Below, piece after piece: positions 50,374 through 58,051 of a stretch of DNA of 64,000 nucleotides. A program made the translations under genes and the position numbers. Origin of the DNA: Variovorax sp. IB41 (GTDB lineage Bacteria; Pseudomonadota; Gammaproteobacteria; Burkholderiales; Burkholderiaceae_C); assembly GCF_016405905.1 (NCBI RefSeq), contig NZ_JAEFCB010000005.1, positions 62,001 to 126,000 of the forward strand, in the 5' to 3' direction. Numbering within the stretch: position 1 is the first letter of the stretch; each line of letters begins with the position of its first letter. Under the pieces are notes generated by a model. The model had not been told where the DNA came from and ran no database searches. It saw only the letters and a program-made list of their open reading frames with translations.

Positions 50374-50404
50374 TGATCGATTATTGAATTCTAGTGATCG
50401 ATCA
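50374..50404. promoter_or_regulatory. Candidate IclR operator in the divergent region
   Basis: TGATCGATTAT at 50374-50384 and TGATCGATCA at 50395-50404, in an AT-rich patch 70-130 nt from both divergent starts. The reverse complement of the first (ATAATCGATCA) recurs before the quiC-type gene at 56036-56046. An 11-base identity before two operons of one pathway suggests a common regulator site. Confidence 0.5.
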
Positions 50405-50505
50405 GCGAGCGTTTTGTAAACTTCGACACCGCAAAGGTCAACTGATGGGTCTATAAAGCTGGCCATCCGCCCCTCGAAGAGCGATTGACGAACGGAACCC
50501 AGCAC

Positions 50506-51429
50506 ATGAGCCAATCCATCAGCGGCAGCACCCAGGCTTACCTGATCCCGGGCGATCCGGTGCGCAACGTGCGGCTGCCGCGCATGTTCAACGCCACCTT
50601 CGAGCGCTTCGGCATCGACGCGGTGCTGCTGCCGATGCAGGTGCCGGTGCGCGACTTCGCGGTGTTCTTCAAATCGGCCTTTCTCGCGCGCAACGTGCGC
50701 GGCATGGTGATCGCGCCGCCGCACAAGCCGCTGGTGGTCGACCTGCTCGACGGCTGCGGCCTCTTCGGCCGCGTGGCGGGCTCGGTCAACGTGGTGCGCC
50801 GCACCGAAGGCGACCAGCTCGAGGGCGACCTGTTCGACGGCGAGGGCCTCATCGGCGCGCTCGACCACTGCAACATTCCTTTCCGCGGCAAGCGCGTGCT
50901 GATCCTGGGCGCGGGCGTGAGCGCCGCGGCCATCGGCGTGGCGCTGGCCGAGGGCGGCACGGTGAATGGCGCGGAGCACATCGCCTTTCACGACACCGCG
51001 GCCGGCAAGGCGGCGGGCGTAGCTGCCAAGCTCGATGCCTTCTTCGATGCGACCGTGGTCGCGGTCGAGAGCAACGCGCCCGAGGGCTACGACCTCGTGA
51101 TCAACGCCACGCCGCTCGGCCTGGTGGAGGGCGATGCGCTGCCGCTGGACGTCTCGCGCATGGAAAGCCACGCGGCGCTCTTCGACATCCTCCTGCGCAA
51201 CCAGCCCACGCCGCTGGTGCGCGCGGCACGGGCGCGCGGGCTCCATGCGCAGGCCGGCTTCGAGATGCTGATCCAGCAGATGCCGCACTACCTGCGCTAC
51301 TTCGGCCACCTCGATGCGGCCGAGGCGCTGCAGGCCGATGCGAACTTCCTGCGCGAAATCGTCTACCCGCCGGCGATGCATGCCGAGATCGCGAATCCCT
51401 TGCGCTACCACTCGCCCAGCGTCGCCTGA
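50506..51429 (+). CDS. Shikimate/quinate dehydrogenase-family protein, paralogue 1
   Basis: A 307-residue AroE-like NAD(P)-dependent dehydrogenase. The substrate domain has LIPGDPVRNVRLPRMFNATF, the catalytic lysine in VIAPPHKPLVVDL and aspartate in GDLFDGEGLIGAL; the Rossmann domain is GKRVLILGAGVSAAAIGVALAEGG and VINATPLGL follows. The SxS substrate motif of biosynthetic AroE is replaced by PGDPVRN, so it is likely catabolic. First gene of the operon, divergent from the IclR gene. Expected reaction: quinate or shikimate to 3-dehydroquinate or 3-dehydroshikimate. Confidence 0.85.
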   Translation: MSQSISGSTQAYLIPGDPVRNVRLPRMFNATFERFGIDAVLLPMQVPVRDFAVFFKSAFLARNVRGMVIAPPHKPLVVDLLDGCGLFGRVAGSVNVVRRTEGDQLEGDLFDGEGLIGALDHCNIPFRGKRVLILGAGVSAAAIGVALAEGGTVNGAEHIAFHDTAAGKAAGVAAKLDAFFDATVVAVESNAPEGYDLVINATPLGLVEGDALPLDVSRMESHAALFDILLRNQPTPLVRAARARGLHAQAGFEMLIQQMPHYLRYFGHLDAAEALQADANFLREIVYPPAMHAEIANPLRYHSPSVA

Positions 51430-51459
51430 GCCTTCCATTTTTTCAACGAAACGGTCTTC

Positions 51460-52293
51460 ATGATTTCCGGCAAGACAACGCTCATCGCCCACCTCGGCTA
51501 CCCGACCGAGGCCTTCAAGGCGCCGATGATCTACAACCCCTGGTTCGACAAGCAGGGCATCGACGCGGTGGTAGTGCCGATGGGCGTGAAGCCCGAGGAC
51601 TACGCGGCCACGCTGCCGCAGGTGTTCCGCTTCTCGAACCTGCGCGGTGCGCTCGTCACCATGCCGCACAAGGTCACGACGATGGCGCTGGTGGACGAAG
51701 TGACGCCCACCGCGCGCATCGCGGGCGCCTGCAACGCGATCCTCAAGCGGCCCGACGGCACGCTCTTGGGCGACCAGTTCGACGGCGCGGGTTTCGTGCG
51801 CGGCGTGGAGCGCAAGGGGCGTCTCTTCAAGGGCGCGCGCGTGCTGGTGTCGGGCACGGGCGGCGTGGGCTCGGCCATTGCGGCGTCGATCGCCGCAGCC
51901 GGCGCGGCCGAGCTGATGCTGTTCGACATGAGCGATGCGTCCGCACAGGCACTGGCCGCGCGGCTGCGCGAGCACTACCCGCAGATGAAGGTCGCCACGG
52001 GCTCGAAGGACCCGGCCGGCTACGACGTGGTGGTCAACGCCACGCCGCTCGGCATGAAGGACAGCGACCCGCTGCCGTTCGACGTGGACCGCATCGACCC
52101 GCACACCTTCGTCGGCGAAGTCGTCATGAAGACCGAATACACGCCGCTGCTGCAGGCCGCCAAGGCCAAGGGCTGCGCGGTGCAGGTGGGCACCGACATG
52201 CTGTTCGAGATGATCCCCGCGTACCTCGAATTCTTCGGCTTCGGCACCGCATCCCCGGAAGAACTGCGCGCCGTTGCGCAGCTGAAATATTGA
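51460..52293 (+). CDS. Shikimate/quinate dehydrogenase-family protein, paralogue 2
   Basis: A 277-residue second AroE-like dehydrogenase, 30 nt downstream. Landmarks: LIAHLGYPTEAFKAPMIYNPWF, catalytic lysine in VTMPHKVTTMALVD, NAILKRPDGTLLGDQFDGAGFVRG, the dinucleotide loop VLVSGTGGVGSAIAASIAAAG and VVNATPLGM. As in paralogue 1 the SxS motif is modified (YPTEAFKAP). The pair is only moderately similar, so they may split quinate and shikimate between them. Ribosome binding site weak. Confidence 0.85.
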   Translation: MISGKTTLIAHLGYPTEAFKAPMIYNPWFDKQGIDAVVVPMGVKPEDYAATLPQVFRFSNLRGALVTMPHKVTTMALVDEVTPTARIAGACNAILKRPDGTLLGDQFDGAGFVRGVERKGRLFKGARVLVSGTGGVGSAIAASIAAAGAAELMLFDMSDASAQALAARLREHYPQMKVATGSKDPAGYDVVVNATPLGMKDSDPLPFDVDRIDPHTFVGEVVMKTEYTPLLQAAKAKGCAVQVGTDMLFEMIPAYLEFFGFGTASPEELRAVAQLKY

Positions 52294-52312
52294 TGAACAC
52301 CAAGGCCATCGC

Positions 52313-53524
52313 ATGAGCATTTTTGAAGGCTTTCTCTCCACCTCCGAAACGCTGGACGCCTTCAGCGACCGCGCATTCGTCGACGCGATGCTGCGCTTCG
52401 AGGCCGCGCTCGCGCGCGCGCAAGCCGCCGAGGGGCTGATCCCCGAGAGCGCCGCGCACTCGATCGTCGGCAGTTGCAAGGTCGAGCTGTTCGACGTCGC
52501 CAAGATCGTGCGCGAGAGCGGCCGCGCGGGCAGCGTCGCCATTCCGCTGGTCAAGGCATTGCGCGAGGCCGTGGGCCTGTTCAATGCGCAGGCCGCGCCG
52601 TTCGTTCACTTCGGCAGCACCAGCCAGGACGTGATCGACAGCGCGATGGCGCTGGTCACGCGCGAGGCCGTCACGCTCATTGCGGCGGATCTGTCCAAGG
52701 CGGTCAGCGCGCTGCTGCGCCTGGCCGTGCAGCACGCCGAGACGCCGATGCTCGCGCGCACGCTGATGCAGCCGGCCTCGGTCACCAGCTTCGGCTTCAA
52801 GTGCGCGGGCTGGGCGGCGCCGCTGGTGCGCAGCCGCATCCGCCTGCACAACGCGGCGAAGCACGCGCTGAAACTGCAACTGGGCGGCGCGGTCGGCACG
52901 CTCGCGCAGATGAACGGGCTGGGCGCCGCGGTGCGCCAGCGCATGGCCAAGGAACTGGGCCTGGGCGACCCCGGCGCGACGTGGCACACGCAGCGCGACG
53001 AATGGGTCGCGCTCGGCTGCGAGCTCGCGTTGATCGCGGGCAGCCTCGGCAAGGTGGCGGTCGATATCTCGCTGCTCGGCCAGTACGAAGTCGCGGAAGT
53101 CGCCGAGCCCAGCGAACCGGGCCGCGGCGGCTCGTCGGCCATGCCGCACAAACGCAACCCCGTGGCGTCGATGGTCGCCATTGCCGCCGCGCACCGCGCG
53201 CCGCAGCGCGTGGCCGCATTGCTCGGCGCGATGCCGCAGCAGCACGAGCGCGCGCTCGGCGCGTGGCAGGCCGAGCTCGCCGAATGGCCGCAGCTCCTGA
53301 TGTCGGCGCACGGCAGCGTGCGCGCGATGGCGGGCGCATTGCCCGGCCTGCAGGTCGATGCCGCGCGCATGCGTGCCAACATCGAGCGCCTGCGCGCCGA
53401 ACTGCCGCGCGACGCGGCCGACGAATGGTTCGACCCCGGGCTCGCCATCAACGCCGGCCATGTCGCGCTCGCCGAAGTGAAGGCGCTGCAGGCCAGACTC
53501 TCAGACAAGGAACTCTTTCAATGA
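52313..53524 (+). CDS. pcaB: 3-carboxy-cis,cis-muconate cycloisomerase
   Basis: A 403-residue enzyme of the fumarase/aspartase superfamily that lactonises 3-carboxymuconate to 4-carboxymuconolactone in the protocatechuate branch. Visible: SIFEGFLSTSETLDAFSDRAFVDAMLRFEAALARAQA, VHFGSTSQDVIDSAMAL, LARTLMQPASVTSFGFK and the superfamily signature GSSAMPHKRNPVASM. AAGG lies 7 nt before the ATG. It overlaps pcaC by 4 nt. Confidence 0.94.
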   Translation: MSIFEGFLSTSETLDAFSDRAFVDAMLRFEAALARAQAAEGLIPESAAHSIVGSCKVELFDVAKIVRESGRAGSVAIPLVKALREAVGLFNAQAAPFVHFGSTSQDVIDSAMALVTREAVTLIAADLSKAVSALLRLAVQHAETPMLARTLMQPASVTSFGFKCAGWAAPLVRSRIRLHNAAKHALKLQLGGAVGTLAQMNGLGAAVRQRMAKELGLGDPGATWHTQRDEWVALGCELALIAGSLGKVAVDISLLGQYEVAEVAEPSEPGRGGSSAMPHKRNPVASMVAIAAAHRAPQRVAALLGAMPQQHERALGAWQAELAEWPQLLMSAHGSVRAMAGALPGLQVDAARMRANIERLRAELPRDAADEWFDPGLAINAGHVALAEVKALQARLSDKELFQ

Positions 53525-53973
53525 CCGCCCCCGAAACCCCCAGCAGCAGTAGCAGCAGCGACTACGAAGACGGCCTGCTCAACCGCCGCCGCATCCTCGG
53601 CGATGCCTGGGTCGACAAGTCGCTCGCCAACCGCAACGGCTTCAACGCCGAGTTCCAGGAACTCATCACGCGCCACGCGTGGAACGACATCTGGGGCCGC
53701 CCGGCGCTGGGCGACAAGACGCGCCGCTACATGGTGCTGTCGATGATGCTGGGCATCCACGCCTACGAGGAATTCGCGATGCACGTGCGCGCCGCGCTCG
53801 ACGGCCCGCCCGAGTCCCGCCTGACCCCGGACGACATCAAGGAAGTGATCATGATGGCCGCCATCTACTGCGGCGTGCCGGTGGCCAACCATGCGTTCGG
53901 CATCGCCACGAACATCCTGCGCGAGAAGGGGCTCCTGCCCGCCACGCCCGCCGCCGCACCGGCAGCGCAGTGA
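53521..53973 (+). CDS. pcaC: 4-carboxymuconolactone decarboxylase
   Basis: A 150-residue small helical enzyme that decarboxylates 4-carboxymuconolactone to 3-oxoadipate enol-lactone. After a Ser-rich start come LLNRRRILGDAWVDKSLANRNGFNAEFQELITRHAWNDIWGRP and RRYMVLSMMLGIHAYEEFAMHVRAAL, then MMAAIYCGVPVANHAFGIA. Unlike many beta-proteobacteria it is not fused to PcaD. It starts in an ATGA overlap with pcaB and ends in a GTGA overlap with the MFS gene. Confidence 0.95.
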   Translation: MTAPETPSSSSSSDYEDGLLNRRRILGDAWVDKSLANRNGFNAEFQELITRHAWNDIWGRPALGDKTRRYMVLSMMLGIHAYEEFAMHVRAALDGPPESRLTPDDIKEVIMMAAIYCGVPVANHAFGIATNILREKGLLPATPAAAPAAQ

Positions 53974-55184
53974 CCGCGCCGGTCGCCCGCGAAGGCAAGG
54001 GCCGCCTGGGCGTCACGTTCACGCTGATGCTGCCGCTGCTTCTCGCGGCGCAGCCCGTGGCCACCGACAGCTACCTGCCGGCGCTCCCCGCCATCGCGAA
54101 AGAGCTCGGCTCGGCCAGCACCAGCCTCACGCTGTTCGTGCTGGCCTTCGGCTTTGCGCAGTTGCTGTGCGGCCCGCTCGCGGACCGCTTCGGCCGCCGG
54201 CCGGTGCTGCTCGCGGGCCTGGCCTGCTACGCGATCGCCGCGTTTGGCGGGGCGTTCGCGGGCAGCGTCGCGGTGCTCGCGGGCTGGCGCACGCTGCAGG
54301 GCTTTTCGATGGCCGCGATCCTCGTGTGCGCGCGTGCGGCGGTGCGCGATCTCTATCCCGCGCACGAAGGCCCGCATGTGATGGCGCGCGGCCTCACCGG
54401 GCTGGGCGTGGTCGGGCTCGTGGCGCCGTTGCTCGGCGCATGGCTGGTGCAGGGCGCGGGCTGGCGCTGGGTGATGGTCGCGATGGCAGCGTATGCCTCG
54501 CTGCTGTTCGCGATGTGCTGGCGCTCGTTCGGCGAAACGCGCAAGCCGCTCACCGGTGAATCGTCCGCGCCGCGCGGCAGCACGCGCGCGGTGTTCGCGA
54601 GCCGCTCGTTCCGTGCCTGGGCCTCGGTGGCGGCCACCACCTACGGCGGGCTCTTCTGCTTCTTGCTGCTCTCGCCGATGGTCTACATCGGCTACCTCGG
54701 CTGGTCGCCCGCGTGGTACGGGTGGATCCCGGCGGGCGGCTCGCTGGTCTACATCTTCAGCACCACGATGTGCCGCACGCTGCTGCGGCGCTACGGGCCG
54801 GTGCGCACCGTGCGGCTGGGCGCGTCGCTCAGCATGGCGGGCGCTGTGATCCAGGCGCTGGGCTGCTGGCTCATGCCTCTGAGTGCGGTGCCGCTGCTCG
54901 CGGGCCACGCGGTGTACTGCCTCGGCCACGGCATCCACCAGCCCTGCGGGCAGGCCGGTGCGGTGGGCGACCTGCCGCACCTGGCGGGGCGGGCCGTGTC
55001 GTGGTCGGGCTTCGGCATGATGATGGTCGCGTTCTGCGTGGGGCAGGTCGCTGCGCTGTTCGTCGACAACGATTTCTCCAACGGCGCGTGGCCCATGGTC
55101 GTGCCGATGCTGGCGGCCGGTGCCGTGCTGCTGGCCATCGCGTTCCTCTGGCTCCCGCGTCTTCAAACTCCAAAGCACCCGTAA
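53970..55184 (+). CDS. MFS transporter, Bcr/CflA-type (DHA1) drug resistance family
   Basis: A 404-residue inner-membrane carrier with 12 helices. It begins TFTLMLPLLLAAQPVATDSYLPALPAIAKELG, the Bcr/CflA start signature, with the A motif FGFAQLLCGPLADRFGRRPVLL and RAAVRDLYPAHEG. The GTG start overlaps the pcaC TGA (GTGA). Bcr-like carriers usually export. Inside a pca operon it may move an aromatic acid or relieve intermediate build-up; this is inference. Confidence 0.85.
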   Translation: MTAPVAREGKGRLGVTFTLMLPLLLAAQPVATDSYLPALPAIAKELGSASTSLTLFVLAFGFAQLLCGPLADRFGRRPVLLAGLACYAIAAFGGAFAGSVAVLAGWRTLQGFSMAAILVCARAAVRDLYPAHEGPHVMARGLTGLGVVGLVAPLLGAWLVQGAGWRWVMVAMAAYASLLFAMCWRSFGETRKPLTGESSAPRGSTRAVFASRSFRAWASVAATTYGGLFCFLLLSPMVYIGYLGWSPAWYGWIPAGGSLVYIFSTTMCRTLLRRYGPVRTVRLGASLSMAGAVIQALGCWLMPLSAVPLLAGHAVYCLGHGIHQPCGQAGAVGDLPHLAGRAVSWSGFGMMMVAFCVGQVAALFVDNDFSNGAWPMVVPMLAAGAVLLAIAFLWLPRLQTPKHP

Positions 55185-55199
55185 GAAGGAAACCACACC

Positions 55200-55967
55200 A
55201 TGACCACCCGCCTGAATGTCGTTCGCGAGGGCGAAGGCCCGATCGTCGTGCTCAGCCATGCGCTGGGCTGCAACCTGCGCATGTGGGACGGCGTGGCCGC
55301 GCTGCTGGCGCGCGCCCACACGGTGATCCGCTACGACCACCGCAACCACGGCGGCTCCGAGGTGGTGACCGGCGCGCTGCGCGTGGAGACGCTGGCGCAG
55401 GACGCGGCCGAGCTCATCCAGCGCGAGGCGGGCGGCGAGCCGGTGCACTTCGTCGGCCTCTCGATGGGCGGCATGACCGCGCAGGCGCTCGCGGTGCGGC
55501 ACCCCGAGCTGCTCAAGACCGTGGTGATCGCGAATTCGTCCGCTCACTACCCCGACCAGGCACCGTGGCGCGCGCGCGCCGAGACGGTCAACGCCAAGGG
55601 TGTGGGCGCCATCGCGCCGGGCGCCGTTTCGCGCTGGCTCACGCCGGCTTACGTCGGCACACCCGAGGGCGCGGGCGCGGCGAAATCGCTGCACGACGTG
55701 CTGGTCGCCACCGATGCGCAGGGCTACATCGAAAGTTGCAACGCAGTCGCGGCCATCGATTTCCGCGAGAGCAACCACCGCATCGCCGTGCCCACGCTGG
55801 TGATCGGCGGCCTGCAGGACGAGGCCACGCCGATGGCGATGTCCGAGGCCATGGCCGCCGCCATTCCCGGTGCGCGCCTGGCCACCATCGACGCGGCCCA
55901 CCTGAGCGCGGTGGAGCGCCCGGTCGAGTTCACGCAGCTGCTGATCGATTTCTGGCGCAGCCTTTGA
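55200..55967 (+). CDS. pcaD: 3-oxoadipate enol-lactonase
   Basis: A 255-residue alpha/beta hydrolase that opens 3-oxoadipate enol-lactone. Oxyanion region LSHALGCNLRMW; nucleophile serine in VGLSMGGMTAQAL; acid in VIGGLQDEATPM; catalytic histidine in IDAAHLSAVERP. RYDHRNHGGSE and the overall length match PcaD. AAGAAGGA precedes the ATG. Last gene of the operon headed by the dehydrogenases; the 132-nt gap after it carries a new promoter. Confidence 0.92.
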   Translation: MTTRLNVVREGEGPIVVLSHALGCNLRMWDGVAALLARAHTVIRYDHRNHGGSEVVTGALRVETLAQDAAELIQREAGGEPVHFVGLSMGGMTAQALAVRHPELLKTVVIANSSAHYPDQAPWRARAETVNAKGVGAIAPGAVSRWLTPAYVGTPEGAGAAKSLHDVLVATDAQGYIESCNAVAAIDFRESNHRIAVPTLVIGGLQDEATPMAMSEAMAAAIPGARLATIDAAHLSAVERPVEFTQLLIDFWRSL

Positions 55968-56020
55968 GCGGCCCAGCGGGGCCTCGGACCTAGGTGTATC
56001 CCGTATTCCGTGCGATTAAT

Positions 56021-56046
56021 GAACGAAGTCGTTCGATAATCGATCA
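56021..56046 (+). promoter_or_regulatory. Candidate operator before the quiC-type gene
   Basis: GAACGA-AG-TCGTTC is a perfect inverted repeat at 56021-56034, followed at 56036-56046 by ATAATCGATCA, the block shared (inverted) with the IclR/dehydrogenase divergent region. Position just upstream of a candidate promoter suits an activator site. Confidence 0.5.
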
Positions 56047-56063
56047 GCCGTTGCCCGAATAGA

Positions 56064-56092
56064 TTGTGGCGCGGGGCCGGGGTTCCTAAAGT
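56064..56092 (+). promoter_or_regulatory. Candidate promoter of the quiC-type gene
   Basis: TTGTGG and TAAAGT separated by 17 nt. The predicted start of transcription is within 1-2 nt of the ATG at 56100, and no Shine-Dalgarno lies between, so the mRNA could be leaderless. The CCTAAAGT block also appears in the two autotransporter upstream modules. Confidence 0.4.
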
Positions 56093-56099
56093 CCACCCC

Positions 56100-57974
56100 A
56101 TGCATCGCTCCATCGCCACGGTCTCGCTCAGCGGCACCCTTCGCCAGAAGCTCGAAGCCATCGCGGCCGCAGGGTTCGACGGCATCGAGCTGTTCGAGGC
56201 CGACTTCATCAACTTCAAGGGCACGGCCACGGAGCTGCGCGGCATCGCCGCCGACCTGGGCCTGTCGATCGACCTCTACCAGCCGTTTCGCGATTTCGAA
56301 GGCATGCCCCAGGCGCAGTTCCTGCGGAGCCTGGAGCGCGCCGAGCGCAAGTTCGACCTGATGCAAGCGCTGGGCGCGCCGATGGTGCTGTGCTGCTCGA
56401 ACACCTCGCCGCTGTGCGTCGACGACCCTTCGCTCGCCGCCGCGCAACTGCACGCGCTGGCCGAGCGCGCCGCGCGCCGGAACCTCCGCGTGGGCTTCGA
56501 GGCGCTGGCCTGGGGCCGGCATACCTCGCGCTACGGGCAGGCCTGGCAGATCGTGAAGCAGGCGGACCACGCGCACCTCGGGCTGATTTTGGACAGCTTC
56601 CACACGCTGTCGCTGAAGGACGATCCCGCGGGCATCGCCGAGATTCCGGGCGAGAAGATCTTCTTCCTGCAGATGGCCGATGCACCGCTGCTCGCGATGG
56701 ATGTGCTGCAGTGGGCGCGCCACCACCGCTCGTTCCCGGGGCAGGGCGATTTCGACGTTGTCGGCTTCTTCGAGCAGGTGCTGCGCGCCGGCTACACCGG
56801 GCCGCTGTCGCTGGAGATCTTCAACGACATCTTCCGCGAGACGCCGAACCGCCGCACCGCCGTCGATGCGATGCGCTCGCTGCTGTACCTGGAGAGCGAG
56901 GCGCGCCAGCGGATCGCCACCTTGCAGCCGCAGCGCGTGGAGCTGTTCAACCCGCCGCCGGTGGCCGCGCTCTCGGGCCTCGCGTTCATCGAGTTCGCGG
57001 CGGACGAAGCCTCGGCGCGCACGCTCGACACGCTGGTGCGGCAGCTGGGCTTTCGCCGCATCGGCAAGCACCGCTCCAAGGCGGTGACGCTGTACCGCCA
57101 GGGCGAGATCAACTTCATCGTGAACGCGCAGCCCGACTCCTTCGCGCGCGGCCGCTTCGAGGCGCACGGCACTTCGGTGTGCGCGCTGGGCGTGCGCTGC
57201 GCCGATCCGCTCGCGGCCGTCGGGCGCGCGACCGCGATGCGCTCCAAGCGGCATGACAGCCCCGTCGGCCCCAACGAGCTGCGCGTGCCCGCGGTCGTGG
57301 CGCCGGGCGGCAACCTCATTCACTTCGTGCCCGAGGCGCTGGGTGCGAATGGCCTCTACGAAGCGGACTTCATCCTCGAGGACGATGCGCCCGACAGCAA
57401 CGACGCCGGCCTCGCGCAGATCGATCACGTGGCCCTCGGCCTCGCGGTGGACCAGCTGGACACCTGGGTGCTCTTCACGCGCGCCGTGCTCGGGCTCGAA
57501 GCCGGCGAGAGCCTGGAGCTGGCCGACCCCTTCGGCCTCATCCGCAGCCGCGGCGTCGCCAACGCCGAGCGCAGCGTGCGCCTCGTGCTCAACGTGTCGC
57601 TGAGCCAGCGCACCCGCACCGCGCGCACGCTCAGCGTGACCGGCGGCGGGGCGGTGCACCACATCGCGCTGCGTTGCGAGGACATCTTCGCGGCGGCCGC
57701 GAAGCTGCGCGCCAACGGCACGCGCTTCGTGCCGATCGCGGACAACTACTACGACGACCTGGCCACGCGCATCGACCTCGCGCCCGAACTGCTCGCACGC
57801 ATGCGCGCGGCGGGCGTGCTGTTCGACCGCTCGCCGGCCGGCGACTACCTGCATATCTATACCGAGAGCTTCGAGGGGGGCCTCTTCTTCGAGGTCGCGC
57901 AGCGCATCGGCCGCTACGACGCCTACGGCGCCCTCAACGCACCCGCGCGCATGGCGTCGCAGGCGCAGGACTGA
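56100..57974 (+). CDS. quiC: 3-dehydroshikimate dehydratase (QuiC-type, with HPPD-like C-terminal domain)
   Basis: A 624-residue bifunctional-looking protein. Residues ~1-280 are a sugar-phosphate isomerase/AP-endonuclease-2 barrel (SLSGTLRQKLEAIAAAGFDGIELFEADF; GFEALAWGRHTSRYGQAW; LGLILDSFHTLSL; LSLEIFNDIFRE) that dehydrates 3-dehydroshikimate to protocatechuate. Residues ~290-610 are two vicinal-oxygen-chelate modules like 4-hydroxyphenylpyruvate dioxygenase (QIDHVALGLAVDQLDTWVLF; HHIALRCEDIFAAA; ESFEGGLFFEVAQR), keeping H and E metal ligands. The fused form matches bacterial QuiC. It links the dehydrogenases to the pca genes. Start: first ATG with family-like sequence. Confidence 0.9.
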   Translation: MHRSIATVSLSGTLRQKLEAIAAAGFDGIELFEADFINFKGTATELRGIAADLGLSIDLYQPFRDFEGMPQAQFLRSLERAERKFDLMQALGAPMVLCCSNTSPLCVDDPSLAAAQLHALAERAARRNLRVGFEALAWGRHTSRYGQAWQIVKQADHAHLGLILDSFHTLSLKDDPAGIAEIPGEKIFFLQMADAPLLAMDVLQWARHHRSFPGQGDFDVVGFFEQVLRAGYTGPLSLEIFNDIFRETPNRRTAVDAMRSLLYLESEARQRIATLQPQRVELFNPPPVAALSGLAFIEFAADEASARTLDTLVRQLGFRRIGKHRSKAVTLYRQGEINFIVNAQPDSFARGRFEAHGTSVCALGVRCADPLAAVGRATAMRSKRHDSPVGPNELRVPAVVAPGGNLIHFVPEALGANGLYEADFILEDDAPDSNDAGLAQIDHVALGLAVDQLDTWVLFTRAVLGLEAGESLELADPFGLIRSRGVANAERSVRLVLNVSLSQRTRTARTLSVTGGGAVHHIALRCEDIFAAAAKLRANGTRFVPIADNYYDDLATRIDLAPELLARMRAAGVLFDRSPAGDYLHIYTESFEGGLFFEVAQRIGRYDAYGALNAPARMASQAQD

Positions 57975-57987
57975 TTTCTTTCGCACG

Positions 57988-58037
57988 CATCACCGCACCA
58001 CCGCACCACTGCATCACCGCATCACACTGCATCACCA
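57988..58037 (+). repeat. 8-bp imperfect tandem repeat in the leader of the ShiA-like gene
   Basis: GCATCACC, GCACCACC, GCACCACT, GCATCACC, GCATCACA, then CT and GCATCACC. It fills nearly all the space between the quiC stop and the GGAGA site of the next gene. It may be slippage-prone or a spacer; no function shown. Confidence 0.75.
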
Positions 58038-58051
58038 CTGGAGACAAACCC

